DNA of 64,000 nucleotides from assembly GCA_018812925.1 (NCBI GenBank), contig JAHJCU010000005.1, positions 186,001 through 250,000 of the forward strand. The letters run 5' to 3'. The notes beneath the pieces were generated by a model, which was not told the DNA's origin, did no database searches, and worked only from the letters and a program-made list of their open reading frames with translations. This document shows, piece by piece, positions 35,351 to 44,539 of the stretch; position 1 is the stretch's first letter, and the number at the start of each line of letters is the position of its first letter. Made by a program: the position numbers and the translations under genes. Source of the DNA: Candidatus Omnitrophota bacterium. GTDB lineage: Bacteria; CAIJMQ01.

Positions 35351-35884
35351 ATGTTATTTCTAAAGTTGCTCTTTTCTCCAAAATTGAGAACGCTTCGAAA
35401 TTTATTATTAGAATCAAAAACATTAGCTGGTCCACCAGACAAGGATCCTTTTATACTTAGCATGATGTTCTTTTCACACCTTTTTTACATGCATGGCTTC
35501 CTATGTGCAAATCAACCAATTCCAGCTTTCCCCAACGCGTATAAAAATATTTCAAATCATGTTTTCAAAAGTACTTACGTAGCATTACCAATCTATTTTG
35601 GGTATCGCTGTGGTTTGCACAACTCAAACATTAAAACTAATGAAGAATTCAAACAGATAATATTGAAGAAATATCCAACTTTGGATCATGATGTTGCAGA
35701 TATTTTAATCTCAGAGTGGAGTAATACTACCAAAGAGCATCTAAACCACCTTTTATTCAAACATTTTGATAAATACTCCGTTTTCCAAAAAGTCTTTAAA
35801 GATGCTACTGCTACAGAAAAATGGTTTATAAATTTCTTAAATCAAACATTTGATTACGCTTTGCAGGCTTATCCTATATCGTGA
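35351..35884 (+). CDS. Hypothetical protein
   Basis: The 177-residue protein is unrecognised. It is rich in aromatic and basic residues (FFSHLFYMHG, YFGYRCG, DKYSVF) and predicted mostly helical, with no signal peptide and no metal-binding pattern. It follows the previous gene by 30 bases on the same strand. No good Shine-Dalgarno sequence is visible at the ATG. Confidence 0.55.
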   Translation: MLFLKLLFSPKLRTLRNLLLESKTLAGPPDKDPFILSMMFFSHLFYMHGFLCANQPIPAFPNAYKNISNHVFKSTYVALPIYFGYRCGLHNSNIKTNEEFKQIILKKYPTLDHDVADILISEWSNTTKEHLNHLLFKHFDKYSVFQKVFKDATATEKWFINFLNQTFDYALQAYPIS

Positions 35885-35919
35885 AATAGTAAAAATAGAA
35901 GCATTAAAAACAAATATAT

Positions 35920-36576
35920 ATGCAAAAAGAAATCATAATGGAATTTATAAAAGATTTATCAATAGTCATTGGGCTTTGGGTGCTATTTTATAAAATTGCT
36001 GCATGGCATTTAGAACACAGAGGTAAGCGAAATATTGAACTGGCAGAAGAAACCCTATCTTTATTCTATGAAGCAAAAGATGTCATTATGTGGATTCGCT
36101 ACCCCGGAAGTTTTGTCAACGAAATAGATTCAATCAAACAAGAAACCAGTGAGAGCGAGGCAGAATTTAATGCTAGAAAAAAGGCAAGTATTGTTTTTGT
36201 GCGGTATAACCAAAATAAGGAACTATTTAATAAAATACATTCAATAAGATATAGATTTATGGCACAGATAGGCAAAGAAAAAGCGAAGCCCTTTAATGAC
36301 TTAAACCAAATTATAAAAGAAATAATCTTAGCTGCGAGACAATTAGAAAGCTTATGGTCGGAAGGAAGTTTTACAGATGAAGAAAAAAGAAAAAAACATC
36401 GTAAAAAAATAAACGAAGCTCAAGATGTGTTTTGGGATACATTCTCTGATGATGACCCAATTAATCCCAAATTAGATAAGGTTATTGAAGATATTGAGAA
36501 GATATGTAAAGAAATTATAATGGCAAAAGGGACATTATACGGTTTTTTGAATTTACCAATAGGAAGACGTAAATAA
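35920..36576 (+). CDS. Hypothetical protein with N-terminal membrane helix
   Basis: The 218-residue protein has one hydrophobic helix near the start (about 8-24), then a long, charged, largely helical region (ELAEETLSLFYEAKDVI; RQLESLWSEG). It resembles a family of small hypothetical membrane-bound helical proteins found in many Gram-negatives, of unknown function. An alternative ATG at 35938 is in frame; neither has a clear ribosome site, so the start is uncertain. Confidence 0.58.
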   Translation: MQKEIIMEFIKDLSIVIGLWVLFYKIAAWHLEHRGKRNIELAEETLSLFYEAKDVIMWIRYPGSFVNEIDSIKQETSESEAEFNARKKASIVFVRYNQNKELFNKIHSIRYRFMAQIGKEKAKPFNDLNQIIKEIILAARQLESLWSEGSFTDEEKRKKHRKKINEAQDVFWDTFSDDDPINPKLDKVIEDIEKICKEIIMAKGTLYGFLNLPIGRRK

Positions 36577-36639
36577 AAATAGAGAAATAGGGTCAGGTCT
36601 CCGCACTAACTAATCGTAAAGAAAAAACGGTTATCGAAA

Positions 36640-36795
36640 AGAAGAAAACGGTTATCGTAATTACGAAAACTGAAACAGATTGCCACGCTCACTACGTTCG
36701 CTCGCAACGACACATAGTGTCAGTTTGGAAAATTTGAACATTATAATTTAGAATTTGTTTCGTGCTTCGTATTTCGTGCTTCGAGTTTAAAACAT
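36640..36795. repeat. Mixed repeat cluster before the MFS gene
   Basis: It holds AACGGTTATCG units (also seen at about 45780), a palindromic block with GATTGCCACGCTCACTACG and TTCGCTCGCAACGACA of the kind widely dispersed in environmental genomes, and a 7-base series TTTCGTG, CTTCGTA, TTTCGTG, CTTCGAG. The stretch 36577-36854 holds no gene. Confidence 0.6.
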
Positions 36796-36854
36796 TAACG
36801 TTACTATTTTAAAAATGGTTTACAATTTATCATTGCTAATGTAAACTTCCTTCT

Positions 36855-38048
36855 ATGATTTTACTGATTATTGTAAGCGCGGCTTTTGGTTTGAGTGTCG
36901 GGCTATACGATTTTCTCCTGCCGCTTTTCTTAGACGATATGGGGATGTCATACGGCAGTATGGGTATTATTTTTTCTTTTTCCGCAATATTTATGTTCTT
37001 TGTCAGGGTTTATGCCGGGCATATTTCTGATTTGTTTGGCAGGAAGCACGTTTTTTCTTTATCTGTTTTCCTTTGCGGTTTATCTACTTTATTAACTCCT
37101 TTTCTTCCTAACATTGCATCTCAAGTGGTATTACGGTCTTTGAGGGAAATTGCAAGAGCCGTTAAGGAAACACTTCAGCAGTTATTGATTTTTGATAAGT
37201 GGAAGGAGTCGTTCCGGCATTTATCCGCCTGGATAGGGGGGGCTGATTTTACTTTTCAGGGGATAGGAATTCTTCTGGGAGGATTTTTACTTATAAAAAT
37301 AGGTTATAAGTATTCTTTTATTATCCCCGGAGCAATTGTAGTCCTTGTTTGTCTTCTGTTCCTCTTTAAGTTTAAAGAAAGCTATATTCCCCTGAAGACT
37401 CAAAAAGTTTTATCGGGTGATAATGTTTTGGCAACGGATTCTTTTTATTGGTCTTCTCCCTTTCAACATCGTTTGCCACGCCCTTTAGTGCTTATGGCTG
37501 TATCAGGATTTATTCTTGGAACAGGGGTGAGCATGAGCCATTCTTTTATGGCGCCTTTGTTTTTCTTGAATAAGTTCGCTATATCACCTGCCTGGGTTGC
37601 TATTATTTTAGCTTTTCACAGGTTAAGTTTCGGTCTGCCTATGATTATGGCAGGCAAAATTGTTAAGTGGAATCTTAAAAGGACAATAATTATTTTTGTT
37701 TTATTACAGGGTATTTTTGTATCTCTTACCGCAGTACCCGGATATTTTTTAACTGCGGCAATTATATGGCTTATGCATGATTTATTTGGTGCCAGCTTGT
37801 GGGTGCCTGCGCGCAATACCCTGATTCAGCAGTATGCGAGGGAAGGCAAGCGCGGACTTGATGTGGGGATGGTTCTTTCGTGGCAGGGGATGGGATGGAT
37901 ATTTGGGCCTTTGCTTGCGGGTTTGGCGGCTAAGAGTTCTATAAATTATCCTTTTATTTTAAGCGGTATAATAACTTCGCTTTCTGTTATTCCTCTTTTT
38001 TGGTTGAAAGATTCTTTCAAAAAATCGCAATTCGTAAAGGGTAATTAA
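36855..38048 (+). CDS. Major facilitator superfamily transporter
   Basis: The 397-residue protein has about twelve hydrophobic segments in two halves. The loop after helix 2 carries GHISDLFGRKH, the MFS motif A (G-x3-D-x2-G-R-K). It begins directly in a membrane helix (MILLIIVSAAFGLSVG). The second half contains WVPARNTLIQQYAREGKRG and GMGWIFGPLLAG. An efflux or drug/sugar transporter is likely, but the substrate cannot be told. It stands alone between repeat arrays. Confidence 0.88.
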   Translation: MILLIIVSAAFGLSVGLYDFLLPLFLDDMGMSYGSMGIIFSFSAIFMFFVRVYAGHISDLFGRKHVFSLSVFLCGLSTLLTPFLPNIASQVVLRSLREIARAVKETLQQLLIFDKWKESFRHLSAWIGGADFTFQGIGILLGGFLLIKIGYKYSFIIPGAIVVLVCLLFLFKFKESYIPLKTQKVLSGDNVLATDSFYWSSPFQHRLPRPLVLMAVSGFILGTGVSMSHSFMAPLFFLNKFAISPAWVAIILAFHRLSFGLPMIMAGKIVKWNLKRTIIIFVLLQGIFVSLTAVPGYFLTAAIIWLMHDLFGASLWVPARNTLIQQYAREGKRGLDVGMVLSWQGMGWIFGPLLAGLAAKSSINYPFILSGIITSLSVIPLFWLKDSFKKSQFVKGN

Positions 38049-38180
38049 AGATTCGTAAACGGTAATCAGTAATTCGTAAATAGTAATAAACAAGTAGCTA
38101 AAAATAGAAAAAATTATGGATTACTGGTTACTAATTACCAAATTCACAAATTACAGTTTACGCTTTACCAATTACCAGTT
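38032..38180. repeat. Long heptanucleotide-phased inverted repeat (GTAATTC/ATTACCA family)
   Basis: The left arm starts inside the last codons of the MFS gene with TCGTAAA, GGGTAAT, CGGTAAT and CAGTAAT units. The right arm carries GGATTAC, TGGTTAC, TAATTAC, AGTTTAC, GCTTTAC, CAATTAC and CAGTTAC. The two are roughly complementary, each in 7-base phase, and together cover about 150 bases, the largest array of its kind in the window. Confidence 0.75.
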
Positions 38181-38186
38181 ACGAAC

Positions 38187-38215
38187 TTGATTAACAAGCT
38201 TCTTTGGATTATAAT
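38187..38215 (+). promoter_or_regulatory. Sigma-70-type promoter for rpmA
   Basis: TTGATT and a perfect TATAAT are 17 bases apart, about 38 bases before the rpmA start. It is one of the best promoter matches in the window and follows directly on the repeat's right arm. Confidence 0.72.
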
Positions 38216-38253
38216 CATCCCTTCAATTATATATTTATAAGGAGGTTTTAAAT

Positions 38254-38502
38254 ATGGCACAAAAAGCCGGAGGTGCATCAAATAATCAGGGTAGAGATTC
38301 TGTATCTAAAAGGCTTGGAATTAAGAAGTTTGGCGGTGAAAAGGTTAAAGCGGGAAGTATTATTGTAAGGCAAAGAGGGACAAAGATTAAACCGGGGAAA
38401 AATGTGGGATTGGGTTCTGACCATACTATTTTCGCTATGGTGGACGGAGCTGTCGCATACACCGGAAAGAAGCAAAAAACTGTAAGCGTTATTACCTCGT
38501 AA
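38254..38502 (+). CDS. rpmA: 50S ribosomal protein bL27
   Basis: L27 sits at the peptidyl-transferase centre. The 82-residue protein starts MAQKAGGAS and has [26 protein letters not shown] and [12 protein letters not shown], all diagnostic. It has no cleaved N-terminal extension of the Firmicutes type. A near-perfect AAGGAGG site precedes the ATG. The usual partner rplU (L21) is not upstream, since the MFS gene and repeats lie there. Confidence 0.97.
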   Translation: MAQKAGGASNNQGRDSVSKRLGIKKFGGEKVKAGSIIVRQRGTKIKPGKNVGLGSDHTIFAMVDGAVAYTGKKQKTVSVITS

Positions 38503-38601
38503 ACATTTAACATTCTTACTGCTTATTTTGATTAGTTCGCCGTTATATCAAAGTCGGCAGTCATGTCGTTCCGCTTCGCTGATAAGGCGAAATAAGATAT
38601 T

Positions 38602-39753
38602 ATGAAAGAAATTACCATTCTTGGCTCTACAGGCTCAATAGGGAAAAACACGCTGGAAGTTGTGTCTCAGTTAAACGGACAATTCAAAGTTGTCGGTTTG
38701 AGCGCCCAAAATAATATAGAACTCTTAACAGAACAAGTCGAAAAATTCCATCCAAAATGGGTTGCTATTGCCGATGATGCAAAAGGCGAACAATTCAGGA
38801 AACAATTCAAAGGTTCCCTGGAAGAAATTTTTATCGGAAGCGAAGCTGTTACGAAGCTTGCAGGTAAAAAAGTTGATTTGATTGTAATTGCGCTTGTGGG
38901 TTCTGCGGGGATGTTGCCTACATTTGAAGCAATAAAAACCGGAAACGATATAGCCCTTGCCAATAAAGAGGTTTTGGTAATTGCCGGTAAAGAGGTTATG
39001 GCAAAGGCAAAAGAAAGAAATATTAAGATATTTCCTTTGGACAGTGAGCATTGTTCTATATTCCAAAGCATAGACAAAGAAAAAAAAGAGGCAATTCATA
39101 AAGTTATTTTAACGGCTTCCGGAGGACCCTTTTATAATTATGATGAGAATAAGTTTTCGTCCATTAAAGCAAAAGATGCGCTTATACATCCTACTTGGGA
39201 TATGGGAGCGAAAATCACCGTAGATTCGGCTACGTTGATGAACAAAGGTTTTGAAGTTATTTCAGCAAAGTGGTTCTTTGATTTAGATTGGGATAAAATT
39301 GATGTGATAATTCATCCGCAATCCGTGGTCCATTCTTTAGTGGAATTTGTTGACGGGACGACATTGGCTGTGTTATCCGAACCCGATATGAGAATTACTA
39401 TTAAACATATTTTGACATATCCCAATAGAACTCAAGGTCAATTTAAGACGATTGATTTAAATGAAATTTCCGAACTTACTTTTTCAAAGCCGGATGAGAA
39501 AAGATTCCCTGCTTTAAGGCTTGCTTGTTCGGCAGGCAGGATTGGGGGAACAATGCCTGCTGTTCTTAATGCTTCCAATGAAGTGGCTGTAGAGGTGTTT
39601 TTGAAAGACAAAATATCATTCCCGCAAATTTGGCAGGTCTGTGAATCCGTTATGAAAAGACACAGCCCCAATCTTGAACAAGAATTGCAGAATATTTTAA
39701 AAGCAGACCATTGGGCAAGAATACAAGTCGGTAGTATAATAGAGAAGTTATGA
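38602..39753 (+). CDS. dxr: 1-deoxy-D-xylulose 5-phosphate reductoisomerase
   Basis: Dxr makes 2-C-methylerythritol 4-phosphate, the committed step of the non-mevalonate isoprenoid pathway. The 383-residue protein starts ITILGSTGSIGKNTLEV (NADPH binding), and has ALANKEVLV, PLDSEHCSIFQ (about 150, metal site), the flexible-loop region TASGGPF, and MNKGFEVISAKWFF. Its TGA overlaps the ATG of the next gene, a GspC-like protein, so isoprenoid synthesis and type II secretion are translationally linked here. Confidence 0.96.
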   Translation: MKEITILGSTGSIGKNTLEVVSQLNGQFKVVGLSAQNNIELLTEQVEKFHPKWVAIADDAKGEQFRKQFKGSLEEIFIGSEAVTKLAGKKVDLIVIALVGSAGMLPTFEAIKTGNDIALANKEVLVIAGKEVMAKAKERNIKIFPLDSEHCSIFQSIDKEKKEAIHKVILTASGGPFYNYDENKFSSIKAKDALIHPTWDMGAKITVDSATLMNKGFEVISAKWFFDLDWDKIDVIIHPQSVVHSLVEFVDGTTLAVLSEPDMRITIKHILTYPNRTQGQFKTIDLNEISELTFSKPDEKRFPALRLACSAGRIGGTMPAVLNASNEVAVEVFLKDKISFPQIWQVCESVMKRHSPNLEQELQNILKADHWARIQVGSIIEKL

Positions 39754-40604
39754 GAAGAGGATGGATTAAATATTTAAATATTTTTCTCTGCGTTATAGTG
39801 ATATACCTATCATTTAATATTTTTTTATTCCTACGTTCTTATGGAAAAGAAAAGGCAGAAGCTGCTGTTTTGCCGATTTCTCCTGAATCTCAATCTCTCG
39901 CAAAGTCTGAAAAAAATCTTAGTGATTACGCGGTAATTTATAAAAGAAATTTATTTAATATTAGTGAAATTTCTAAACCTACAACTACTTCTTCCAAAAT
40001 TTCGTCTTTTAAATTAAAAGGGACGGTAGTGGGCTCCGAAGAATTTACATTCTGTATAATAGAAGATAGAAGCAAGAGAAAAGATGACCTTTATCAAAAA
40101 GGTGATAAAATACAGGATATGGAAGTTAATGAGATTATGGCTGACAGCGTGATATTAACAAGGGGCACTGAAAAAATAGTTTTGTATATCAACGAAAAAG
40201 GAGAGGAAATCAAAACAAATGATAGAACTGTTGTTACTGCCGGTTTGCCGTCGCCTGATTTTCCCAGTTTAGAAAATCCTGCTCCTAATAAGTGGATTTT
40301 AAGCAGAGAAGATATTCTTCAGGCAACGAGCAATGTTTCGCAGATTATGTCGGGTTTGAAAATTAAGCCTAATTTTTCTGCGGGTAAAATGGAAGGTTTT
40401 AGGATTGACGACATTGACGATGGAAGCATAGCTTTGGAAATGGGAATAAAGAAAGGCGATGTTGTTAAGAAAATAAACGGCGAAACGATAGATAGCCCCA
40501 AAAAGATTTTTGAGTTTTACAGGAATTTGGAACAGTCTAACTCAATTCAATTGGAGGTTGGCAGAGGCGATTCAACGGAAACTTTAACTTATGAAATAAA
40601 ATAA
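39750..40604 (+). CDS. gspC: Type II secretion system inner-membrane protein GspC-like with PDZ domain
   Basis: The 284-residue protein has one N-terminal transmembrane helix (about 10-29) and a periplasmic homology region (about 60-145), where VIYKRNLFNISE and FKLKGTVVGSEE match GspC/PulC. A C-terminal PDZ domain (about 205-284) has GFRIDDIDDGSIALEMGIK and GDVVKKINGETI. GspC links the inner-membrane platform to the secretin encoded next. It starts on the dxr stop codon (ATGA). Confidence 0.85.
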   Translation: MRRGWIKYLNIFLCVIVIYLSFNIFLFLRSYGKEKAEAAVLPISPESQSLAKSEKNLSDYAVIYKRNLFNISEISKPTTTSSKISSFKLKGTVVGSEEFTFCIIEDRSKRKDDLYQKGDKIQDMEVNEIMADSVILTRGTEKIVLYINEKGEEIKTNDRTVVTAGLPSPDFPSLENPAPNKWILSREDILQATSNVSQIMSGLKIKPNFSAGKMEGFRIDDIDDGSIALEMGIKKGDVVKKINGETIDSPKKIFEFYRNLEQSNSIQLEVGRGDSTETLTYEIK

Positions 40605-40632
40605 TAAATTTATGATTATGCCCTTGCAATTC

Positions 40633-40743
40633 GCACCCTGAAATTTCATAGAAATTTCGGGTACTTAGTCCTTGAAATGCTTTGCATTTCTAAGGGAAGA
40701 ATTGCGGGTACTTAATCCCGGAAATCCTAAGGATTTCTCGGGG
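40633..40743. repeat. Cluster of three palindromes between gspC and gspD
   Basis: Three hairpins follow one another: ACCCTGAAATTTC with GAAATTTCGGGT (40635-40662), TCCTTGAAATGC with GCATTTCTAAGGGA (40669-40697), and CCCGGAAATCC with GGATTTCTCGGG (40717-40742). Each has the pattern C-rich/GAAAT/loop/ATTTC/G-rich. A single unit of the same type is at 57798-57820. Confidence 0.7.
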
Positions 40744-40757
40744 CACATATTAAAAAA

Positions 40758-42644
40758 ATGCGATTTAAATCAGTTATTTGTGCGGTTTTATTTTTTATAA
40801 TGTTTTTGAATGTTAACTGCGCTCTTGCCAACTCTCCATTGCCGGGAGCAGACGCCGAACAACTTATCTCTATAAATTTTGAGGATGTTGATTTAAGAAT
40901 AGTTACGAATTTTGTTTCGAAAGTGACAGGAAAGAATTTTCTTCTCGACGATAGGGTTAGAGGAAATGTAACTATTATCTCCCCAACTCAAATACCCGTG
41001 GAAGAAGTATATACAGTGTTTTTGTCTGTGCTTGAGGTGAGGGGATTCACCGCTATTCCTGCCGGCAGAGTTACGAAAATAGTGCCTATGGCAACAGCCA
41101 GGCAATCTTCCCTGCCGACAAGTATTGGCAAGGAAATTTCAGAAATGCCGTTCGAAGATAAGATGATTACGCATCTTATTCCTTTAGAGTATGCAGATAG
41201 CCAGCAGCTTCTGGCTATACTTGCTCCGCTTATTTCTGCGCAGGGGCATTTGACTTCCTACCAGCCTACGAATACTTTGATTGTTACGGATACATCTTCC
41301 AATATCCGCAAACTCTTGACGATTATAAATAGTTTTGACATTGAAGGCGCAAAGTTAGAGACATCTATAATTTCTTTAAAATATGCTTCTGCTCAAACGA
41401 TTTCTGAAAAAGTCAGTAGCGCCGTAGAAAGCGCCGGTAGCACATCAATTACTAGTGCAAGGTCTGTAAGAGGCGCTGCGCCAAGGGCTCCTATGTCTGT
41501 GGGAGGGGGAATTACTCTTATTCCCGATGAGCGTATAAATTCTATTATTTTAGTAGCCAATCAAGATGATACTTTAAGAGTAAGGGAGCTCATTGAACAA
41601 TTGGATATCTTACCTCCCCCCGGCAGAGAGACCATACATATTTATAAATTAAAATACGCTGACGCAGAAGAATTGGCTAAAGTTCTATCGGCTATGCCTT
41701 TAGGAAAAGAGGCAGCCTCAAAAGGAGCCAAACCTATCAGTATCAGTGCCGATGTTTCCACTCGTTCCTTAATTGTTACCGCAGACCCTGAGGATTATAG
41801 CAACATAAAAGAAGTGATAGACCAGCTTGATTCTGTAAGACCTCAAGTTTTCTTAGAAGCGTTGATTGCCGATGTGTCTATGGATATGATGACAGATTTA
41901 GGTGTTGAATGGGGTACAGTAGATAACCCGGTAGAGGGGGAATACAGAGGGTTTGGGGGTGCGAAATATGGCACAGGGTCTCTTTATGAAAAAGCTGCAA
42001 CTTTCTCCGGTCTTATTATAGGCGCTATGAAAGGGACAACTTCGGGAATACCTAATGTGGGGATGATTATACAAGCGTATAGTAAAAAAACTGGGTTTGA
42101 TATTCTTTCCACTCCGCAGATACTTACTCTGGATAATAAAGAAGCTAAAATATTAGTCGGCGAGAATATTCCTTATCTAACTTCATCCCGTATAACCGAG
42201 CAGGATACTGTTGTAAATAGTTATGCATATAAAGATGTAGGTATAGAATTAACGATAACTCCTTATATAGGAACGGAAAATAACCTTAAACTTGATATAC
42301 ATCAGAAAGTTACGAAACTTGTTCCCACAGCAACCGGAACAGAACTGCCTACAACGACGATACGAGAAGCGAAAACAAGCGTGTCGGTCGATGATGGTTC
42401 TACGATTGTTATCGGAGGACTTATAAGAGACGATAGCACTGAAGTGTTGTATAAAGTTCCGTTATTGGGAGATATATGGATTTTAGGCGCATTATTTAGA
42501 AGAACCGAGAAAAAAATTGAGAGAAGAAACCTTCTTATATTTATAACCCCTTACATTATAAGAAAGAAGGAAAAAATAGAAGAATTGACACAAAATAAAA
42601 AGGAACTTCAGGATAAATTCAAGATAGAGGAAGCAGTTAAGTGA
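40758..42644 (+). CDS. gspD: Type II secretion system secretin
   Basis: GspD forms the outer-membrane channel of the type II secretion system. The 628-residue protein has a signal peptide (about 1-25) and an N0 domain (about 35-105, with ISINFEDVDLRIV). Three N1-N3 ring domains (about 130-370) follow, with TNTLIVTDTSSNIRKL, INSIILVANQDD and TRSLIVTADPEDYSNI. The C-terminal secretin domain carries VFLEALIADVS, TPQILTLDNKEAKILVGENIPYL-type motifs and VPLLGDIWILGALFR (about 565). The order gspC-D-E-F is conserved. Confidence 0.95.
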   Translation: MRFKSVICAVLFFIMFLNVNCALANSPLPGADAEQLISINFEDVDLRIVTNFVSKVTGKNFLLDDRVRGNVTIISPTQIPVEEVYTVFLSVLEVRGFTAIPAGRVTKIVPMATARQSSLPTSIGKEISEMPFEDKMITHLIPLEYADSQQLLAILAPLISAQGHLTSYQPTNTLIVTDTSSNIRKLLTIINSFDIEGAKLETSIISLKYASAQTISEKVSSAVESAGSTSITSARSVRGAAPRAPMSVGGGITLIPDERINSIILVANQDDTLRVRELIEQLDILPPPGRETIHIYKLKYADAEELAKVLSAMPLGKEAASKGAKPISISADVSTRSLIVTADPEDYSNIKEVIDQLDSVRPQVFLEALIADVSMDMMTDLGVEWGTVDNPVEGEYRGFGGAKYGTGSLYEKAATFSGLIIGAMKGTTSGIPNVGMIIQAYSKKTGFDILSTPQILTLDNKEAKILVGENIPYLTSSRITEQDTVVNSYAYKDVGIELTITPYIGTENNLKLDIHQKVTKLVPTATGTELPTTTIREAKTSVSVDDGSTIVIGGLIRDDSTEVLYKVPLLGDIWILGALFRRTEKKIERRNLLIFITPYIIRKKEKIEELTQNKKELQDKFKIEEAVK

Positions 42645-42645
42645 T

Positions 42646-42768
42646 CCCCGTTAGAGATTAAAATTTTTTTATGATTTATATCAATGTTGCAGAAACAAAG
42701 ATAAAGAAGGTTCACACGTTAAGTATAATTTACGCTTTGATGTATCGTCGGAGCTATCTCTAGCGGGG
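42646..42768. mobile_element. MITE-like element A, 123 bp with 13-bp terminal inverted repeats
   Basis: The left end CCCCGTTAGAGAT (42646) and right end ATCTCTAGCGGGG (42756) are inverted copies with one mismatch. There is no ORF between them. It lies just after gspD and ends 5 bases before the gspE start. A second element with the same ends is at 47645-47773. Confidence 0.6.
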
Positions 42769-42772
42769 TAAA

Positions 42773-44470
42773 ATGGATTTTAATATCAGCCAGCTGCTTC
42801 TTAAAGAAAACCTTGTCAATGAAGACGACTTAAATAAGTTTCTCAAACTTTCCAAAGAACGAAACGAGCGCCTTGATAAAGTTCTCCTTAAAGAAGGACA
42901 TATAACCGAAGAAACACTTTTGCAATTCTTAAGTAAAATATTGTCCATCCCATTTATTCCTGAACTTTCCATAGATAAAATTGAGGAGTCCGTTCTTAAA
43001 TCCATCCCGTTAAAAATTCTTAAAAACTATAAACTGCTCCCCGTAGAGAAAAATCAAGATACTCTTACCTTAGCAACTTCAGACCCGTTAAATTTACCTT
43101 CCACAGGAGAACTTGCCAGTATTACCGGATATAAAATTAAACTTGTGCTTGCCTGCGAAAAAGAAATTTTTGGCAATTTAGATAAATTATACAGGCCGCA
43201 GTCGGGTTCTACGGAAGATGTTATGAAGGAAATGAAAGAAGACCTTTCTGCGTTTACAAGAGACGAAAAAGCCGAAGACTTATTAGACCTTGCAAATAAA
43301 GCGCCGGTAATTAAATTCGTAAATTTAGTGATTTTCCAGGCAATTGAAAAAAGAGCAAGCGATATACACATAGAACCCCTGCCCGGAAAACTGAGAATAA
43401 GATACCGCATAGACGGCATTTTATATGACGCATTGACTCCGCCCAAATCCTATCATTCAGCGATTGTTTCAAGGGTTAAGGTTATGGCAAGTTTGAATAT
43501 TGCCGAAAGAAGATTGCCACAGGATGGCAGGTTTGACATAAAATCGGGAGAAAAAGAGGTTGATATACGGGTATCCGTAATTCCTGTTGCAGGAGGCGAG
43601 AGGGTTGTTTTGAGGTTGCTTGACAGGGGAAGTCTTTTTGATTTGGGAGAACTGGGATTTGATGAACAAATGTTCAAAACCGTTGATAGTTTGATTCATC
43701 TTTCCAACGGTATTATTTTGGTTACCGGACCTACGGGTTCAGGAAAAACAACTACTCTTTATGCCGCGCTTTCAAGAATAAATTCTCCCGATAAAAATAT
43801 AGTAACGGTTGAAGACCCGATAGAATATCAGTTGCCCGGCATTGCTCAAATTCAGGTTAAACCCGAAATAAATCTTACATTTGCAAACGGTCTGCGTTCA
43901 ATACTGCGTCATGACCCCGATATTATAATGGTAGGCGAAATGAGAGATTTGGACACCGTTGATATTGCAGTAAGAGCTTCTTTGACGGGTCACTTGGTTT
44001 TTTCTACTATTCATACCAATGATACGGCCGGAGCCATTACAAGGCTTATCGATATAGGCGTGGAACCGTATCTTCTCACATCATCGGTGAGAGCGATAAT
44101 AGCGCAAAGGTTAATTAGAAAAATATGTTCTCACTGCAAGACAGAATACAATTTGGAACAGAAAGACGAAATTATGGAATTTGAAAAACTCGGCATAAAA
44201 AAAGAAGAACTTCCCAAGAAATTGTTCAAAGGCAAAGGGTGCACTTATTGTCATGAGGGATATTCGGGACGAATAGCTATATTTGAAATTTTGCTTATTC
44301 AAGAAGAGATTGAAAAGATGATAATGGAGAAAAAAACGTCTCGAGCTATCAGAAATGAAGCTAAAAAGCACGGCATGAGGACTTTAAGAGGCGATGGGAT
44401 AAAAAAAGTTTATGAAGGCGTTACGACTCTATCTGAGGTTTTAAGCGAAACGCAGGAAATAATGGAATAG
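42773..44470 (+). CDS. gspE: Type II secretion system ATPase GspE
   Basis: GspE powers pseudopilus assembly. The 565-residue protein has an N-terminal MshEN/GspE-N domain (about 1-150) and the ATPase core, with RASDIHIEPL (about 200), LPQDGRFDI, Walker A GPTGSGKTTT (about 322), the ASP box RHDPDIIMVGEMRD (about 385) and HTNDT. A tetracysteine zinc motif, CSHC and CTYC, lies at about 448-488. Whether it serves secretion or type IV pili cannot be told from the ATPase alone; the neighbours gspC and gspD favour secretion. Confidence 0.95.
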   Translation: MDFNISQLLLKENLVNEDDLNKFLKLSKERNERLDKVLLKEGHITEETLLQFLSKILSIPFIPELSIDKIEESVLKSIPLKILKNYKLLPVEKNQDTLTLATSDPLNLPSTGELASITGYKIKLVLACEKEIFGNLDKLYRPQSGSTEDVMKEMKEDLSAFTRDEKAEDLLDLANKAPVIKFVNLVIFQAIEKRASDIHIEPLPGKLRIRYRIDGILYDALTPPKSYHSAIVSRVKVMASLNIAERRLPQDGRFDIKSGEKEVDIRVSVIPVAGGERVVLRLLDRGSLFDLGELGFDEQMFKTVDSLIHLSNGIILVTGPTGSGKTTTLYAALSRINSPDKNIVTVEDPIEYQLPGIAQIQVKPEINLTFANGLRSILRHDPDIIMVGEMRDLDTVDIAVRASLTGHLVFSTIHTNDTAGAITRLIDIGVEPYLLTSSVRAIIAQRLIRKICSHCKTEYNLEQKDEIMEFEKLGIKKEELPKKLFKGKGCTYCHEGYSGRIAIFEILLIQEEIEKMIMEKKTSRAIRNEAKKHGMRTLRGDGIKKVYEGVTTLSEVLSETQEIME

Positions 44471-44471
44471 T

Positions 44472-44532
44472 AATTAGACAGACAACAGAATACAGATAAC
44501 AGAAAAAGTTAATATCTGATTTCTGTCTTTTG
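44472..44532. repeat. Heptanucleotide repeat (ACAGAAT/CTGTCTT family)
   Basis: Units GACAGAC, AACAGAA, TACAGAT and AACAGAA are followed by a short complementary ATCTGATTTCTGTCTTTTG arm. It is a shorter relative of the array at 4142-4260 and fills the gap between gspE and gspF. Confidence 0.65.
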
Positions 44533-44539
44533 AAAAAAC

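Noticed and set aside
38520-38600. GTCGTTCCGCTTCGCTGATAA region before dxr as a regulatory element
   Set aside because: It resembles common dispersed palindromic debris and has no clear pairing or promoter.
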